Shown here: positions 54,402 through 64,000 of the stretch, piece after piece
Position numbering within the stretch: position 1 is the stretch's first letter
Layout of the letters: every line of letters begins with the position of its first letter
Assembly: GCA_942159475.1 (NCBI GenBank)
Contig: OW804097.1
Location: 12,151,997 to 12,215,996 of the forward strand
Direction: 5' to 3'
Length of the DNA: 64,000 bases
Origin: Sthenelais limicola
Lineage: Eukaryota; Annelida; Polychaeta; Phyllodocida; Sigalionidae
Notes under the pieces: model-generated
Seen by the model: the letters and a program-made list of their open reading frames with translations, nothing else
Database searches by the model: none
Told to the model about the DNA's origin: nothing
Made by a program: the position numbers and the translations under genes

Positions 54402-54585
54402 TCTAGGTCCAAACCCTCAGATCAGATAAGAATGGTATGTCAATTTACTTCGCTAATCAGTTTCCTGGCCTAGCACCCCGGCGTTTTAATGGGAATAGAA
54501 ATGACATTTTGATGGCACTTTGCGGTTTAAGGCAAGAGGCTTTCCCTTCATTTGAAGGGACTTTCTCATGTTTGGTCCTAGACTG
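54402..54585 (+). repeat. Family C element
   Basis: CTCTAGGTCCAAACCCTCAG to CATGTTTGGTCCTAGACTG; slightly shortened. Confidence 0.88.
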
Positions 54586-54611
54586 TATAGGATGAAATGA
54601 AATGAGATGTA

Positions 54612-54806
54612 AACACTCGTCAACAATCCTTTCAACTAAATCAAATTTAAGACAAGAATGAGGTTCGAATATGTGCAGTTCAACATAACCGAACAGATTT
54701 TCTGTTTGAAGGCAATTAACTACCAATCATATTCAGATATACCTAGTATTTATTATTATAGAGGAGAATTTAATGAGTATGAAGAGCTGCCGATTGTACA
54801 TTTTGA
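54612..54806 (-). repeat. Family A MITE, degenerate
   Basis: CGTCAACAATCCTTTCAACT through CAACATAACCGAACAG to GAGCTGCCGATTGTACATTT; outer termini missing. Confidence 0.65.
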
Positions 54807-55263
54807 TTTGATTTGTTTATTCATCACTAATAATCATAAGTATACGAAATAAATGTGATGAAAAGGTCGACGCCCTAGCTGACCCTTGTACATATGTGAT
54901 GATATTTTTTGTAACTGGACATCACAGAGATGTGTGTAATAGCATTAAAAGTAGGCAAAGGAAAGTGGACTATTTGTTATTACGCTTTTGCATTTATTTG
55001 TTTATTTATACTATGACAATGCACTGCAAGCAGAAGAGTTCCACCCTCTGGTCAATTTTTATGACAATTCAACAACAACAATCTTATTAATAGTCTGCTG
55101 TTTTTATAATAATATGTTTATACAAGAATTTAAAGTGGAGTGAAGTGGAGTGAAAATGTGACACCACTCCCTGGATTGATTGAATTATAATTCTGGTCGT
55201 TTATGAAGCTCTCTAGCAAAAAGAAACAACCAAAACAAAACCCTCCAAAATGTTGGTCAGACT
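54807..55263. other. Intergenic DNA, nothing recognised
   Basis: AT-rich unique sequence. Confidence 0.4.
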
Positions 55264-55494
55264 CAGTCCAGGTCCAAACCCTCAGATTAGATAAGAAATA
55301 AAGAATGGTATCATGTCAGTGACTATATATAGACGCCTACTGCACTCATCGGTTTCCTAGCCTAGGAATCACCATTTTAATGGGAATATAATGACATTTT
55401 GCGGTCTTAATGGAATTTTTATGGCACTTTGCGGTTTGAGGCGATATGCTTTCCCTCCATTTGAAGGGACTCTCTCAACTTTGGGCCTAGACTG
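55264..55494 (+). repeat. Family C element
   Basis: CAGTCCAGGTCCAAACCCTC to ACTTTGGGCCTAGACTG; a few short insertions in the left third. Confidence 0.9.
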
Positions 55495-56130
55495 TTTCAG
55501 ATGTATAGGAAAAGAACGCAACAAAAAGTAAAGTGTATGAATTTATATATTTGTTTTTGATTGGTGTTAACTTTTTTATTTGAAACATATTTGTATTCAG
55601 GAATAAGGACATTACATCACTGATGCTATTCTCAGAATTGCCTGATTACAAAAAACTGTTACAATACTTTAGAACATACTCCGCAAGATGACAATGCAGA
55701 AATTAATATCTATATAAAGAGATAATCTAACTAATATAAATAATGTACCACTTAATGGAATATAGTGAAAGTGCATCATCTTTAAGTACCTTTTCCTGTT
55801 GGTATGTATTTGAATAAAGGTGGCATTTGTTGATTATGATGAATGTGGCTGTTGAGCGGGTGGGAAGGGGAGCAGTTAGCGCGTATTTATCAACAGATTA
55901 TGGGTCATGGCTCCAGCTAATTATTCCCCTTTGTTTCCAACAATACATACTTGGGCCAAACAAATCAACATTTAGGTGCAAGACAATGGGAGGGATGCGC
56001 ATTCACCGCACCCACGTGCACGCTGGTGGGCCATGGGTATAATTATAGGTTCTTCAACCGCCGCGCGCCTCTTGTGTTCCTCTTCAGTGGGTTCCAGTAT
56101 TCCTGGGTTGTGGGCCCTGATACATACCGT
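55495..56130. other. Intergenic DNA, nothing recognised
   Basis: AT-rich to 55800, then moderate GC. Frames of 61-71 codons lack domains. Confidence 0.4.
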
Positions 56131-56338
56131 GGGTGAAGTCACATGAAAATGTACAATTCACTTTCACCAATCCTCCTCTCAAATAAACCAAATTTCAGAC
56201 GAAAATCAAGTTCAAAATACAGTTCAACTTAACCAAACAGATTGCTAGAATCACTGCAATGCTGAATGTATACTCGAATTTACCTGGTATTGACCAAATT
56301 GCAGCCTAATTTAACAGAATTTTATTAAATCTGACCCA
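56131..56338 (-). repeat. Family A MITE, subfamily I, right arm deleted
   Basis: GGGTGAAGTCACATGAAAAT is the left end; at the right, CAGAATTTTATTAAAT runs straight into CTGACCC, so about 28 bp of the inner right arm are missing. Confidence 0.88.
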
Positions 56339-57911
56339 TGTACGGGCGCCTCTCCGCCCAACGCCCCACCCCCACCCCTCAAGAAAAAGGTCTATCTCCG
56401 GTTGATAGTAGGCTAGTTGAAAACTATAGGTATGGAGGGAGGGGGTGGGGGAAGTTGATTTGGACATGCAGGAGAAATGTGCTTGTTAAGGGTTATCCTG
56501 TGAAGAACGATTGCTTTAATTAGTTTTTTTTTAATAAAAAATAAAAAAAATATATACATGATAATTTGTTTAAGATGGGATAAGTTTCCATGACGTGGGG
56601 TAAGTTTTCAGGGCCATGCGAAAAACCTCAACCGAGGACCATGTAAACCCAATTTAAATAAAATCTTTTTCTATGTAAGGGCGGAGGGAGGGGGTGGGGC
56701 GTTAGTCAGAAACATGCCTATCTATTGGGCCCTATGGGTTGCCCGTCAGGCAGGGCGAGTAGTGTTGGCTTGATGCAAGCTTGGACTAGGGTTGCCATCT
56801 TTTCCCCGTATCTCCTAAACTGTCCATACTGTGCAAAGGCTGTGATTTTAAACAGCCCAAGAAGGCTACAATATGTTTGCCTATACACAAACAGACAATG
56901 AATAGGCCTTTGTTATCACCAAAATATATCCCATACCCTTCCCGTAAATGTAAAATAGATTGGCTATTCCTCAAAATAGATACTTATACTATAACGGCGA
57001 TGGGAATATCCAAATCAGAACCATCCTTGGTAGGTTACATGATATGACTAATAGATAATAAGTATTGATAGTTGTCTATGCAAGTAAAGCAACATCACGT
57101 AAGTCAGGATTGACAATTTCAAATCCAAGGCCTGACAGTCAGGAGTGCTGTCAGGCGGGAAACTGTAGCGCGGCACCAGCATGACGCGGCTGGGTACCAG
57201 TTCAACTGTAACTTCTCCTTTTATCGCTCTGGCCGCGCGTTATGCCTCGCGCTATGCCGTTGTTGTCCCTCGATTTCCCCTTAACTTGTTTCGATCTCAT
57301 GCTTAACTATTGTGTAATGTATCGCTACCAATGAAGTTACTCACTTAAAATGGATAAATATGATTTAAGACGACTTAATAGAGAATATACACATAGGTCT
57401 ACATGTGCAGTAGGCCTAAACGTCACACGTTAGGATTACTGCCAAAGTGAGAATCCCTGCAGAATATCAGCCAAAACTAAGATAGAACAATCGAATGGTC
57501 ATGAAGAACCTTGCCGTATACGTCAACATAAACTTTCTCGAGTAGTTTCAGCATATTATAAATGGTTGCCGAAACTTAATTAATAGTCTCTAGGCTAGCA
57601 TAGTCTATGTTTGATATTTGCGGAGAATCGCGCCATTTTATACAGGGAGGCTACAGGGTGTTTACCCATTTCCCTAAACCCTGCTCTATGGTGTGTCGGC
57701 CTATTCCTGAATCTTGGATACGTGATGTGTGTATGTGGTGTATTGGCATGTTCACTTGATTTCTGTGAGAAATTTCGGAAATATACTAAATAATAAATTA
57801 AGTGGCGCAAAAAGAGCAATGGTGAGTAGGCTATCATCAGTTGAAATCGACACAAAGAGCGCGCACGGTGTAGCGAGGTGCATGTGGACGTGGTAGAGAG
57901 GTGCGTCGCGT
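56339..57911. other. Long intergenic stretch with a hairpin
   Basis: GCCTGACAG pairs perfectly with CTGTCAGGC (57130-57156). Positions 57150-57300 are GC-richer and repeat-free. A 115-codon minus-strand frame (57595-57942) begins in a family A copy and lacks a domain. Confidence 0.45.
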
Positions 57912-58128
57912 CTTGAAATGTACAATCGCCAGCTCTACACATTCATTAAATCCTGCTAAATTAGGCGTAGAAAGGATGCATACTAGGTATATCTGAGTAT
58001 ATTTGGTATTATCTTGATTCAGAAAATATGTTTGATTGTCTTGAGCTGCATTTTGAAATCGGTTTTAATCTTGAATTTGAGTTATTTGAGATGATTTGTG
58101 AAGGTGAATTGTACATTTTCTGGTACCC
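57912..58128 (+). repeat. Family A MITE, subfamily II, both tips diverged
   Basis: TCTTGAAATGTACAATCGCC to GAATTGTACATTTTCTGGTA; the outermost GGGTCAG is not recognisable. Confidence 0.8.
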
Positions 58129-59196
58129 TTCAGTCGAGGTTTTAAAATTACAAAATAACAGTCATTGACTTTGATTCGTGATTTTTCCTTTCCCATGTTC
58201 CCACCTGGTATATATTATTAAAGAATTCCGCTTAAATTGTTCGTCCAGAAACATTATAGAATATGTTATGCTTCGGATATATCCGCTTGAGATGATATGA
58301 GAGCTAAGACAGTGTTTAAATTATAGATGAAAATAAATAGTTTCGAAGTCCAGTCGAGTAGAGATTCCTACCTTTGGCATGGTCTAAACAGCATCGTGCC
58401 GTTCCATAGTAAAGCTCTGCTACCGTATTCCCAAGATAAAACACTTCCATTTGATAAACTCCCAAAGTGAAGAATATTCAAGTTGAACTGGACGCGGCAT
58501 GACGATTCCCATTTCATTCCCAAGTGGCATTTTCTCAAGAATGTTCGCAGGATTTCCGAAGTAACTCTTTTGTGAATCCGCGATATAATTTCAAATTACT
58601 AATTTAGTTGATATTTCCGTATATAACACAACGAGTGAGATTAGGTGAAATATAAGCGAAATGAAAATAGATGGGAGCAGATGCGGGGTAAAGAACTTCC
58701 ACTCTATTTAGAATTTCATCGTAATTAAACGCGTAATTAAATGTCTTTAATCCTCTTAAAATATCACAGCATTAAATGGATAGCACTAAATAAATCAGTG
58801 AAAACAAAGATGAGCATTTGGTAATAGTTGTTCATGGATTTATTACAAACACAAGGCAATCATCATTAAACCAAGGTGTAGTGGCATGGTGGCGATACAA
58901 CAATAGGTAATATATAATGTGTTTTCCCTCTATTATCGCCCGGTACATTGTCAAGAGGCATGGAAGTGTGCAATACGCGTTTAGCTGCTAACGTTGTAGT
59001 ACTTGTCCACGATAATATCCAATCGGTAAATTCTTTGATGATAGTAACAACCAGAAAATAATCTTCTGTGTCCGCCTCTTTGATGTGAGTGCGTGATACA
59101 TGCTAGTGCTCTGTTATTATGGAAATAGTCGGAGCGCAAGCTCGTCCCTTTCAAGTGTCAATCTCTGTGTCAGTTCACATTCTAGCAGCCATGTAT
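58129..59196. other. Repeat-free 1-kb block downstream of the Olig gene
   Basis: No family A-H copy and no frame of note. A minus-strand AATAAA (complement at 58839-58844) is a possible distal polyadenylation signal if the Olig 3' UTR is long; weak. Confidence 0.35.
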
Positions 59197-59433
59197 GGGT
59201 CAGATTCTCAGAAAAATGTACAATTCGCCCTCACCAATCCTCTCAAATAGCCAAAATTTAAGACGAAAATCAGGTTAAAAATACAGTTCAACCTAACCAA
59301 ACATATTGCTAGAATCAATGCAATGCCGAATATACTCGATTTTACCTAGTATTGACGAAAATGCCGCCTAATTTAACAGCATTTACTAAATGTGTAGTGC
59401 TGTCAATTGTACATTTTCTGGAAAATCTGACCC
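59197..59433 (-). repeat. Family A MITE, subfamily I
   Basis: GGGTCAGATTCTCAGAAAAA to TTTTCTGGAAAATCTGACCC; GTAT flanks both ends. Confidence 0.93.
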
Positions 59434-60097
59434 GTATACTCTCTCTCTCTGCCTTCTCCCTCACATGGTGGCAGAGCGTGGGAAGGCAGATTAAGAGATT
59501 AGAGAGTCGCTATTTCATGTGTTAATTTGTCCATGTTCTGTTTTTGACATGATCATATGTCAGTTGTTGTGTAATGGCGTCTTAGAAAATATCTTAATCA
59601 TCATCACAGACCAGTGGAAGATATATCTAGAATTAATCTCGGTATAAACCATATAAAAATACATTAAAGGCACATTACCGGCGATATCTTTTGTATATAA
59701 TATACACTCTTGAATTGAAAACACTTTCAATTCGTTTCTTCTTTACCTATAGTCTAATGTGTCATCCTCTGATTTATAAATACAAGAACCGTCACTGAAA
59801 ATAGTTTTCATGTAAGTTAACCTTATCCCTGCACTTCCGTCAGAAGTCAAAGTCTATCATATATAAATGTTCGGATTCTCTGAATCCAATTCCTATGCTA
59901 AATAGAGACCACATGGAAAAAACGATCTCATCACATTTCATCAATCAGTATTCAATGATACAAAATAGCAACAATTTTTAAATCAAATATCTATGTACAA
60001 TGGAATGTATAGGGCAGAAATATGAATGCGCATTTATGAGAGAAGAAGTATATAATAATATATAATAATATACAGTATGAAATGGTATCAATGTTAT
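59434..60097. other. Olig downstream flank, possible 3' UTR
   Basis: AT-rich, repeat-poor. A short TATAATAATA duplication at about 60049-60072. No gene. Part of it may be Olig 3' UTR on the minus strand. Confidence 0.35.
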
Positions 60098-60415
60098 AGT
60101 GAAAGATGAATATGACATGTTAAGTGTGTGTAATGTGGTTGGTATACCTTACTGGAGGCAATGAAAGTCAATGTCCAGGCTTGCTGACCAGTGCCTATGT
60201 CCTCCTGGCTTGCTTGACCAGCATATGTCCAGCTTGCTGACCAGTCTGTGTCCAGTTTGCTGACCAGTCGATGTCCTAGCTAGTGAAAGATGAATATGAC
60301 ATGTTAACTGTGTGTAATGTGGTTGGTATACCTTACTGGAGGCAATGAAAGTCTATGTCCAGGATTGCTGACCAGTGTCCAGCTTGACCAGTCTATGTCC
60401 TAGCTTGCTGACCAG
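60098..60415. repeat. Duplication and minisatellite overlapping the Olig stop codon
   Basis: A ~100-bp block starting TAGTGAAAGATGAATATGAC occurs at 60098 and 60281 (offset 183 bp, a few mismatches). Between and after the copies lie about six to seven irregular TGCTGACCAGTCTATGTCC / TGTCCAGCTTGCTGACCAG units. The last unit extends into the Olig reading frame. Confidence 0.88.
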
Positions 60416-61328
60416 GGAGAGCGGCGCCGGGGAAGAAGCCAGGGAAGTACGGCCACGGTCCAAGCTTGTATGCTGCTGGGGCCATGGTGGTGGGTACTAG
60501 GCACTGTGGGCAGGGACAAGGCATACCTCCTGCATGTCTCCTGTGTGGATTATCCATCATTCCTCCATGGTGCTGTCCAGGGTGAATGGTAATCAACTTA
60601 GGAGCACTGGGAGACGGTGGCTGCGCCCTGCTGATACTAAGCGTTGCTGTTGTTCGCACTTCTCCTAGGGTGGATGTTGGGGAGTGTGGGGATGAGGAAT
60701 TGTGGCTGGGTCTGAGATCGGCCATGGGCGGGTAGGGTAGGCCCACTGACGGGTGGTGAGGTGGGGGTAGATGCCCTCCAGGTAAGACGCCGGTGGTAGG
60801 CATGGACGCAGGTGCTGGAGGAGCTGGAGGAGGCACTGGAGAAGCTCTAGTAGAAGCAGGTGGGCTGGACCTCTCTGACGAACTCCCATTCCTCTTGCTC
60901 CCGTATACATCACTCACAAGCTTCTTCATCTCATCCAGAGAGTTCTGTAGCATGAGGATGTAATTTTTAGCGAGTAAAAGAGTAGCAATCTTACTTAATC
61001 TCCTCACTGATGGTCCGTTGGCGTAAGGCATCACTTCTCTTAGCCCATCCAGGGCAGAGTTCAAATCATGCATTCTCTGGCGCTCTCTGGAGTTGACTTT
61101 AAGCCTCAGATCCTGAAGTTCCTCTTCTGTGAGGTTCCGCTCAGCGATCGGGATCCTTCTGCGGAGTCTGGAGGCGGAACTCCTGACCTTCCCGCCTCCG
61201 TTGTGCTTACTGGAGGAGGAGTGGGAGCCGGGGTCTCCCTCCATGCTGGATGTACAGGATCCGTCATCCTCAGAGTCCTGACACTCCACGTCAATGTTAC
61301 TGTACTCATCTGCAGACATGGTCGACAT
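60393..61328 (-). CDS. Olig: Olig-family basic helix-loop-helix transcription factor
   Basis: 311 codons, single exon, no interruption. The N-terminus is acidic/serine-rich (residues 1-45). The bHLH domain spans about 76-135, with the basic region [13 protein letters not shown] (78-90), helix 1 [12 protein letters not shown], the short Olig-type loop ANGPSVRR, and helix 2 [28 protein letters not shown] follows. The [14 protein letters not shown] and EMKKLVS..YG pattern matches Olig2/Olig3 rather than the related bHLHe22/e23 group (which I remember as ARERRRMHDLN..LDELR). The rest is Pro/Ser/His-rich, with a CPCPQC motif (271-276) recalling vertebrate Olig C-termini. It should dimerise and bind E-boxes in the nucleus; vertebrate Olig proteins act in neural and glial fate. 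The start is the first Met; Met4 is an alternative. The last five or six codons and stop lie in a minisatellite. Orthology to one vertebrate Olig is not resolvable here. Confidence 0.95.
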   Translation of the reverse strand: MSTMSADEYSNIDVECQDSEDDGSCTSSMEGDPGSHSSSSKHNGGGKVRSSASRLRRRIPIAERNLTEEELQDLRLKVNSRERQRMHDLNSALDGLREVMPYANGPSVRRLSKIATLLLAKNYILMLQNSLDEMKKLVSDVYGSKRNGSSSERSSPPASTRASPVPPPAPPAPASMPTTGVLPGGHLPPPHHPSVGLPYPPMADLRPSHNSSSPHSPTSTLGEVRTTATLSISRAQPPSPSAPKLITIHPGQHHGGMMDNPHRRHAGGMPCPCPQCLVPTTMAPAAYKLGPWPYFPGFFPGAALPGQQART

Positions 61329-61661
61329 GGTGATGATGACGATGATGGCGTTGTCAATACAGATTAAAAGTCACTTGCGTAATAAAAAGCTTGAGATATA
61401 ATGTGGTGATGGTAGCAGCATCTATCTACCTATCTATCTCCAAGCTTGGTGTATAAGTCCTATGCTTAGTGCTTGTCTTAAAGCAAGGTGAAAAGTCCGG
61501 TGGCAAAGTGTACTATGTCCTTTCAAGGTGTGAGCGCCGCATGTGTTTGTGAAGGCAAGTAAATGTAGCGGTATTTAAGTCTCTCAGATAAGCTTGAAGA
61601 CTTAACCGTGTGAGAGTCGGCGTTCGTATGACTCTCACCCTCTCCTCGCACCCCCTTTAAA
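61329..61661 (-). promoter_or_regulatory. Olig 5' leader and putative core promoter
   Basis: It includes an AT-rich TATTTAAG (61572-61579; minus strand CTTAAATA) about 245 bp upstream of the ATG and a palindromic TTTAAA (61656-61661). Either could serve as a TATA-like element; the start site is not visible. A short CTATCTAC repeat lies near 61425. Confidence 0.4.
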
Positions 61662-61739
61662 GGCCCTTCACCCCTCGCCTCCACCGCCACGGTTCAGCGA
61701 ACGCAGCAACGCGTCATCCAACCACGCGACTCTCCTCTC

Positions 61740-61815
61740 GACGCGACCAATCACAAGCGCGCTCTCATAGGAGGGCGTGGCTTGGTGTGACGTCACGGCC
61801 GTGCACAGGTGGGGG
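61740..61815 (-). promoter_or_regulatory. Olig upstream cluster: CCAAT, GC-box, CRE, E-box
   Basis: Within 75 bp, 410-490 bp upstream of the ATG: CCAAT (61747-61751), GGGCGTGG GC/KLF-type box (61773-61780), an exact CRE TGACGTCA (61788-61795) and CAGGTG E-box (about 61804-61809). The block is GC-rich and MITE-free. Clustering near a developmental gene supports a proximal promoter; occupancy is unknown. Confidence 0.5.
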
Positions 61816-61960
61816 AGCAGACGCTGGGAGGAGGCGGCGTACGTCGCTCTTACTGGACCCCCTTGACTCCAGAGAAAGTTGATGATTGAAAATCTGGGGA
61901 CATGCACTAATGCCCCCTGGTGTTGGCTACAAGCGCACCTAGTGGCTACACCCGCAACTC

Positions 61961-62185
61961 GGCCAGATTTGTCAGAAAATGTACAATTGGCAGCTGTACA
62001 CGTTTAGTAAATAAGCCTACAATTTGGTCAATACTAGCCAAATTCGAGTATATTCCACATTGCATTGATTCTAGCAATCGGTTTGGTTAGGTTGAACTGT
62101 ATTTTGAACTGTATTTTCGTCCGAAATTTGGGTTATTTGAGAGGATTGATGAAGATGAATTGGTCATTTTCTGGTGATTTCACCC
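61961..62185 (+). repeat. Family A MITE, subfamily I, near the Olig promoter
   Basis: GCCAGATTTGTCAGAAAATG to TTCTGGTGATTTCACCC. A short deletion removes part of the TTCTGCTAAATTAGG block. It lies about 630 bp upstream of the Olig start codon. Confidence 0.9.
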
Positions 62186-62542
62186 GGCTGTTCTCAGGGT
62201 GGATTAGCTAGGCTGTGAAGGCATGTGTGACCACATTGTCTCCGGCCCACTAACCGCTGGAGTCTCTCTGTAATTGTACCATGTTCTATCCACGTAAATA
62301 ATGAATAATCCCCGACTTAAGCCCCGTTATTAACATACGTGATTAACATACGTGCCGCCGGTAAGTAGTATTTTCCCTTTAATTTAACCTTCGGGGATTT
62401 TGATACAAAGTCTTGGTATGATATTGATTTATTCGATTCAATTTTAAAATAAAAAAGTCATCCCGCCCATGAGTCTGTTTGAAGCCGTGTAATTATGGTT
62501 GTATCGATGGTACAGTTGGTGATGAAAGTGCGACAACATGTG
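62186..62542. other. Upstream intergenic DNA
   Basis: ATTAACATACGTG is directly duplicated near 62330-62352. Otherwise unique; possible distal upstream sequence of Olig. Confidence 0.4.
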
Positions 62543-62778
62543 TGGGTTGGATTGTCAGAAAATGTACAATTTGACTTAACCAATCCTCTCAAATAACTCC
62601 AGTTTAAGACAAAAATGAGCTTCAAAATGCAGTTTGACATAACAGAACTGATACTTTAAATCAATGCGATACCAAATATACTCAGATATACCCGGTATTC
62701 ATCATTTTTCAGCCTATTTTAGGAGAATTTCTTAAATGTGTAGAGCTGCCAATTGTACATTTTCTGAAAATCTGACCC
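62543..62778 (-). repeat. Family A MITE, subfamily II
   Basis: GGGTTGGATTGTCAGAAAAT to TTTTCTGAAAATCTGACCC; full length. Confidence 0.92.
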
Positions 62779-63250
62779 ATGTGCATTATATAGTGGATGT
62801 TTTCTTTGTCTTCATCTGAAAATATTTTTTTCATCAGTCATGGAGTTTTTTTCATCAGTCATGGAGTTTAATTGAAATCAAATCTAACAAACAGGGATGC
62901 TTTTTCCCAGGTCTGGCGTAATTAATGTGTCGACATGTATTAATTAATTCATCGCCGAAATGTTCTCCCATTATAACATGTTGTCCTAAATTGTAGCTAT
63001 AACTCTACACTCCGTCCTTGAACAATCAGTCTTTAAAGGTTAAAAAAATATGTTTTTCACACCCGCGCCTAGGATGCTCTTTGTCTAGAGGATAATGCGC
63101 ACGTGGAGGTATTATACCTTAAGTAATTACATTAATTATCGGATTGTGAAATGAACCCTTTTGGGAGGAAGTATATTCCATGATTTATATAGTGACGATT
63201 TAGATGTATGTGTTCTATATATTAGTCTTTGAAGACACACATATATATGT
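62779..63250. other. Intergenic DNA, nothing recognised
   Basis: A TTTTTTTCATCAGTCATGGA direct repeat at about 62826-62868; the rest is unique AT-rich DNA. Confidence 0.45.
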
Positions 63251-63775
63251 GGGTCAGATCGTCAGAAAGTATACAATTGGTAACTCTACACATTTTAGGA
63301 AATTCTGCTAAATTAGGCTGAGAAATGATGGATAGGCCAAAAAAATAGGTGTGTTTTCGATTTACACCCCCACCCCCACCCCGTTACCCTACCTAAAATT
63401 TGTTTGACCATACGATTTTTGTTTTACCATATCTTACTTTTTTTGGATTTTTTGACAAAAAAAAACTTATAAAAGCAGGAAAACACCCGGAACTGTCAAC
63501 AACTCTTGTCATGAAAAGTCATTTTTTTCAATTTCTGGGAGGTGGTTTCCTAGAAGAAAAGAAAGAAAAATAAGTTAGCACCCCCCCCCCCCCCTACCTA
63601 GTTTTCAGCCAGATAAATGGGAAACACACCTATTACTTTTTTGTGGCCATACCACATATATCTGAGTATATTTAGTATTGTGTGGTTTTAAAATATCTTC
63701 TGCTATGCTAAACTGTATTTTGAAGCTGATTATTGTCTTTTTGCCGATTGTACATTTTCTTATGCTCTGACCCAA
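63251..63775 (+). repeat. Family A MITE, subfamily II, split by a nested element
   Basis: The left part (63251-63334) begins GGGTCAGATCGTCAGAAAGT; the right part (63649-63775) resumes with ATACCACATATATCTGAGTA and ends CCGATTGTACATTTTCTTAT then GACCC. A few bases in the right third are also lost. Confidence 0.88.
63335..63648. mobile_element. Nested MITE with ATA target duplication
   Basis: It opens GGCCAAAAAAATAGGTGTGT and closes with the complement ACACACCTATTACTTTTTTG then TGGCC: a ~25-bp terminal inverted repeat with a small indel. ATA (63332-63334 and 63649-63651) flanks it. Removing it and one ATA restores a contiguous family A copy, so the boundaries are well supported. It is 314 bp, non-coding, with C-rich and A-rich runs; seen once here. 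Confidence 0.9.
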
Positions 63776-63796
63776 CTGACCCAACATATTGTATAC

Positions 63797-64000
63797 GGGT
63801 CAGATTTTCAGAAAATGTACAATTCAACTTCACCAATCTTCTCAAATAACCCATATTTCAGAGAAAAATAAGGTTCAAAATACAGTTCAGCCTAACCAAA
63901 CAGATTGCTAGATTCAATGCAATGCCAAATATACTCGAATTTACCTAGTATTGACCAAATTGCAGCCTAATTTAGCAGAATTTACTAAATGTGTAGAGTT
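63797..64000 (-). repeat. Family A MITE, subfamily I, cut by window end
   Basis: GGGTCAGATTTTCAGAAAAT then ACAATTCAACTTCACCAA, running to TTTACTAAATGTGTAGAG at the last base. The right arm lies outside. Confidence 0.92.

Noticed and set aside
1..64000. tRNA genes
   Set aside because: I looked for B-box-like GGTTCGANNCC strings with a cloverleaf context and saw none; a tRNAscan-SE run would be decisive.

Overview
The window is metazoan nuclear DNA: AT-rich, non-operonic, dense in short mobile repeats, with one clearly recognisable host gene. That gene (60393-61328, minus strand) is an intact single-exon Olig-family bHLH transcription factor, an animal developmental regulator. A short interspersed repeat with a GAGTGAGTGAG start and a TTTACGCC box resembles elements I remember from molluscs, so a mollusc or other lophotrochozoan is my best guess. 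The sequence alone does not prove it.

Layout. Positions 1-17870 are non-coding, with about 15 copies or fragments of a ~235-bp inverted-repeat element (family A), several ~400-bp elements (family B), and single copies of families C, D, E and G. Positions 17874-21791 hold the one autonomous mobile element seen: a non-LTR retrotransposon of the restriction-like-endonuclease (R2-like) type with an uninterrupted 1147-codon ORF. It is preceded by a perfect 227-bp copy of its own 3' end. Positions 21800-60000 are again non-coding, with about 35 more family A copies, further B, C, D, E, F, H and U copies, a perfect 17 x 35-bp minisatellite (37907-38501) and several GC-richer, repeat-poor islands. 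Positions 60098-61960 hold the Olig gene with a minisatellite at its 3' end and a compact upstream region containing CRE, CCAAT, GC-box and E-box matches. The last 2 kb hold four more family A copies, one split by a nested element with a readable empty site.

Interpretation. The long gene-free stretch 3' of Olig fits a developmental transcription factor in a gene-poor, possibly cis-regulatory landscape bombarded by MITEs. Family A has about 50 copies or fragments, roughly a sixth of the window. It has GGGTCAG / GGGTGAAG termini and 4-bp AT-rich target duplications at a dozen or more loci, pointing to a cut-and-paste DNA transposon whose transposase is not in the window. Family D has 13-bp target duplications at two loci, pointing to retroposition. 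Family names A-H, U and W are local labels. I could not run alignments, gene prediction, RNA folding or database searches; repeat ends are read by eye and may be off by a few bases.
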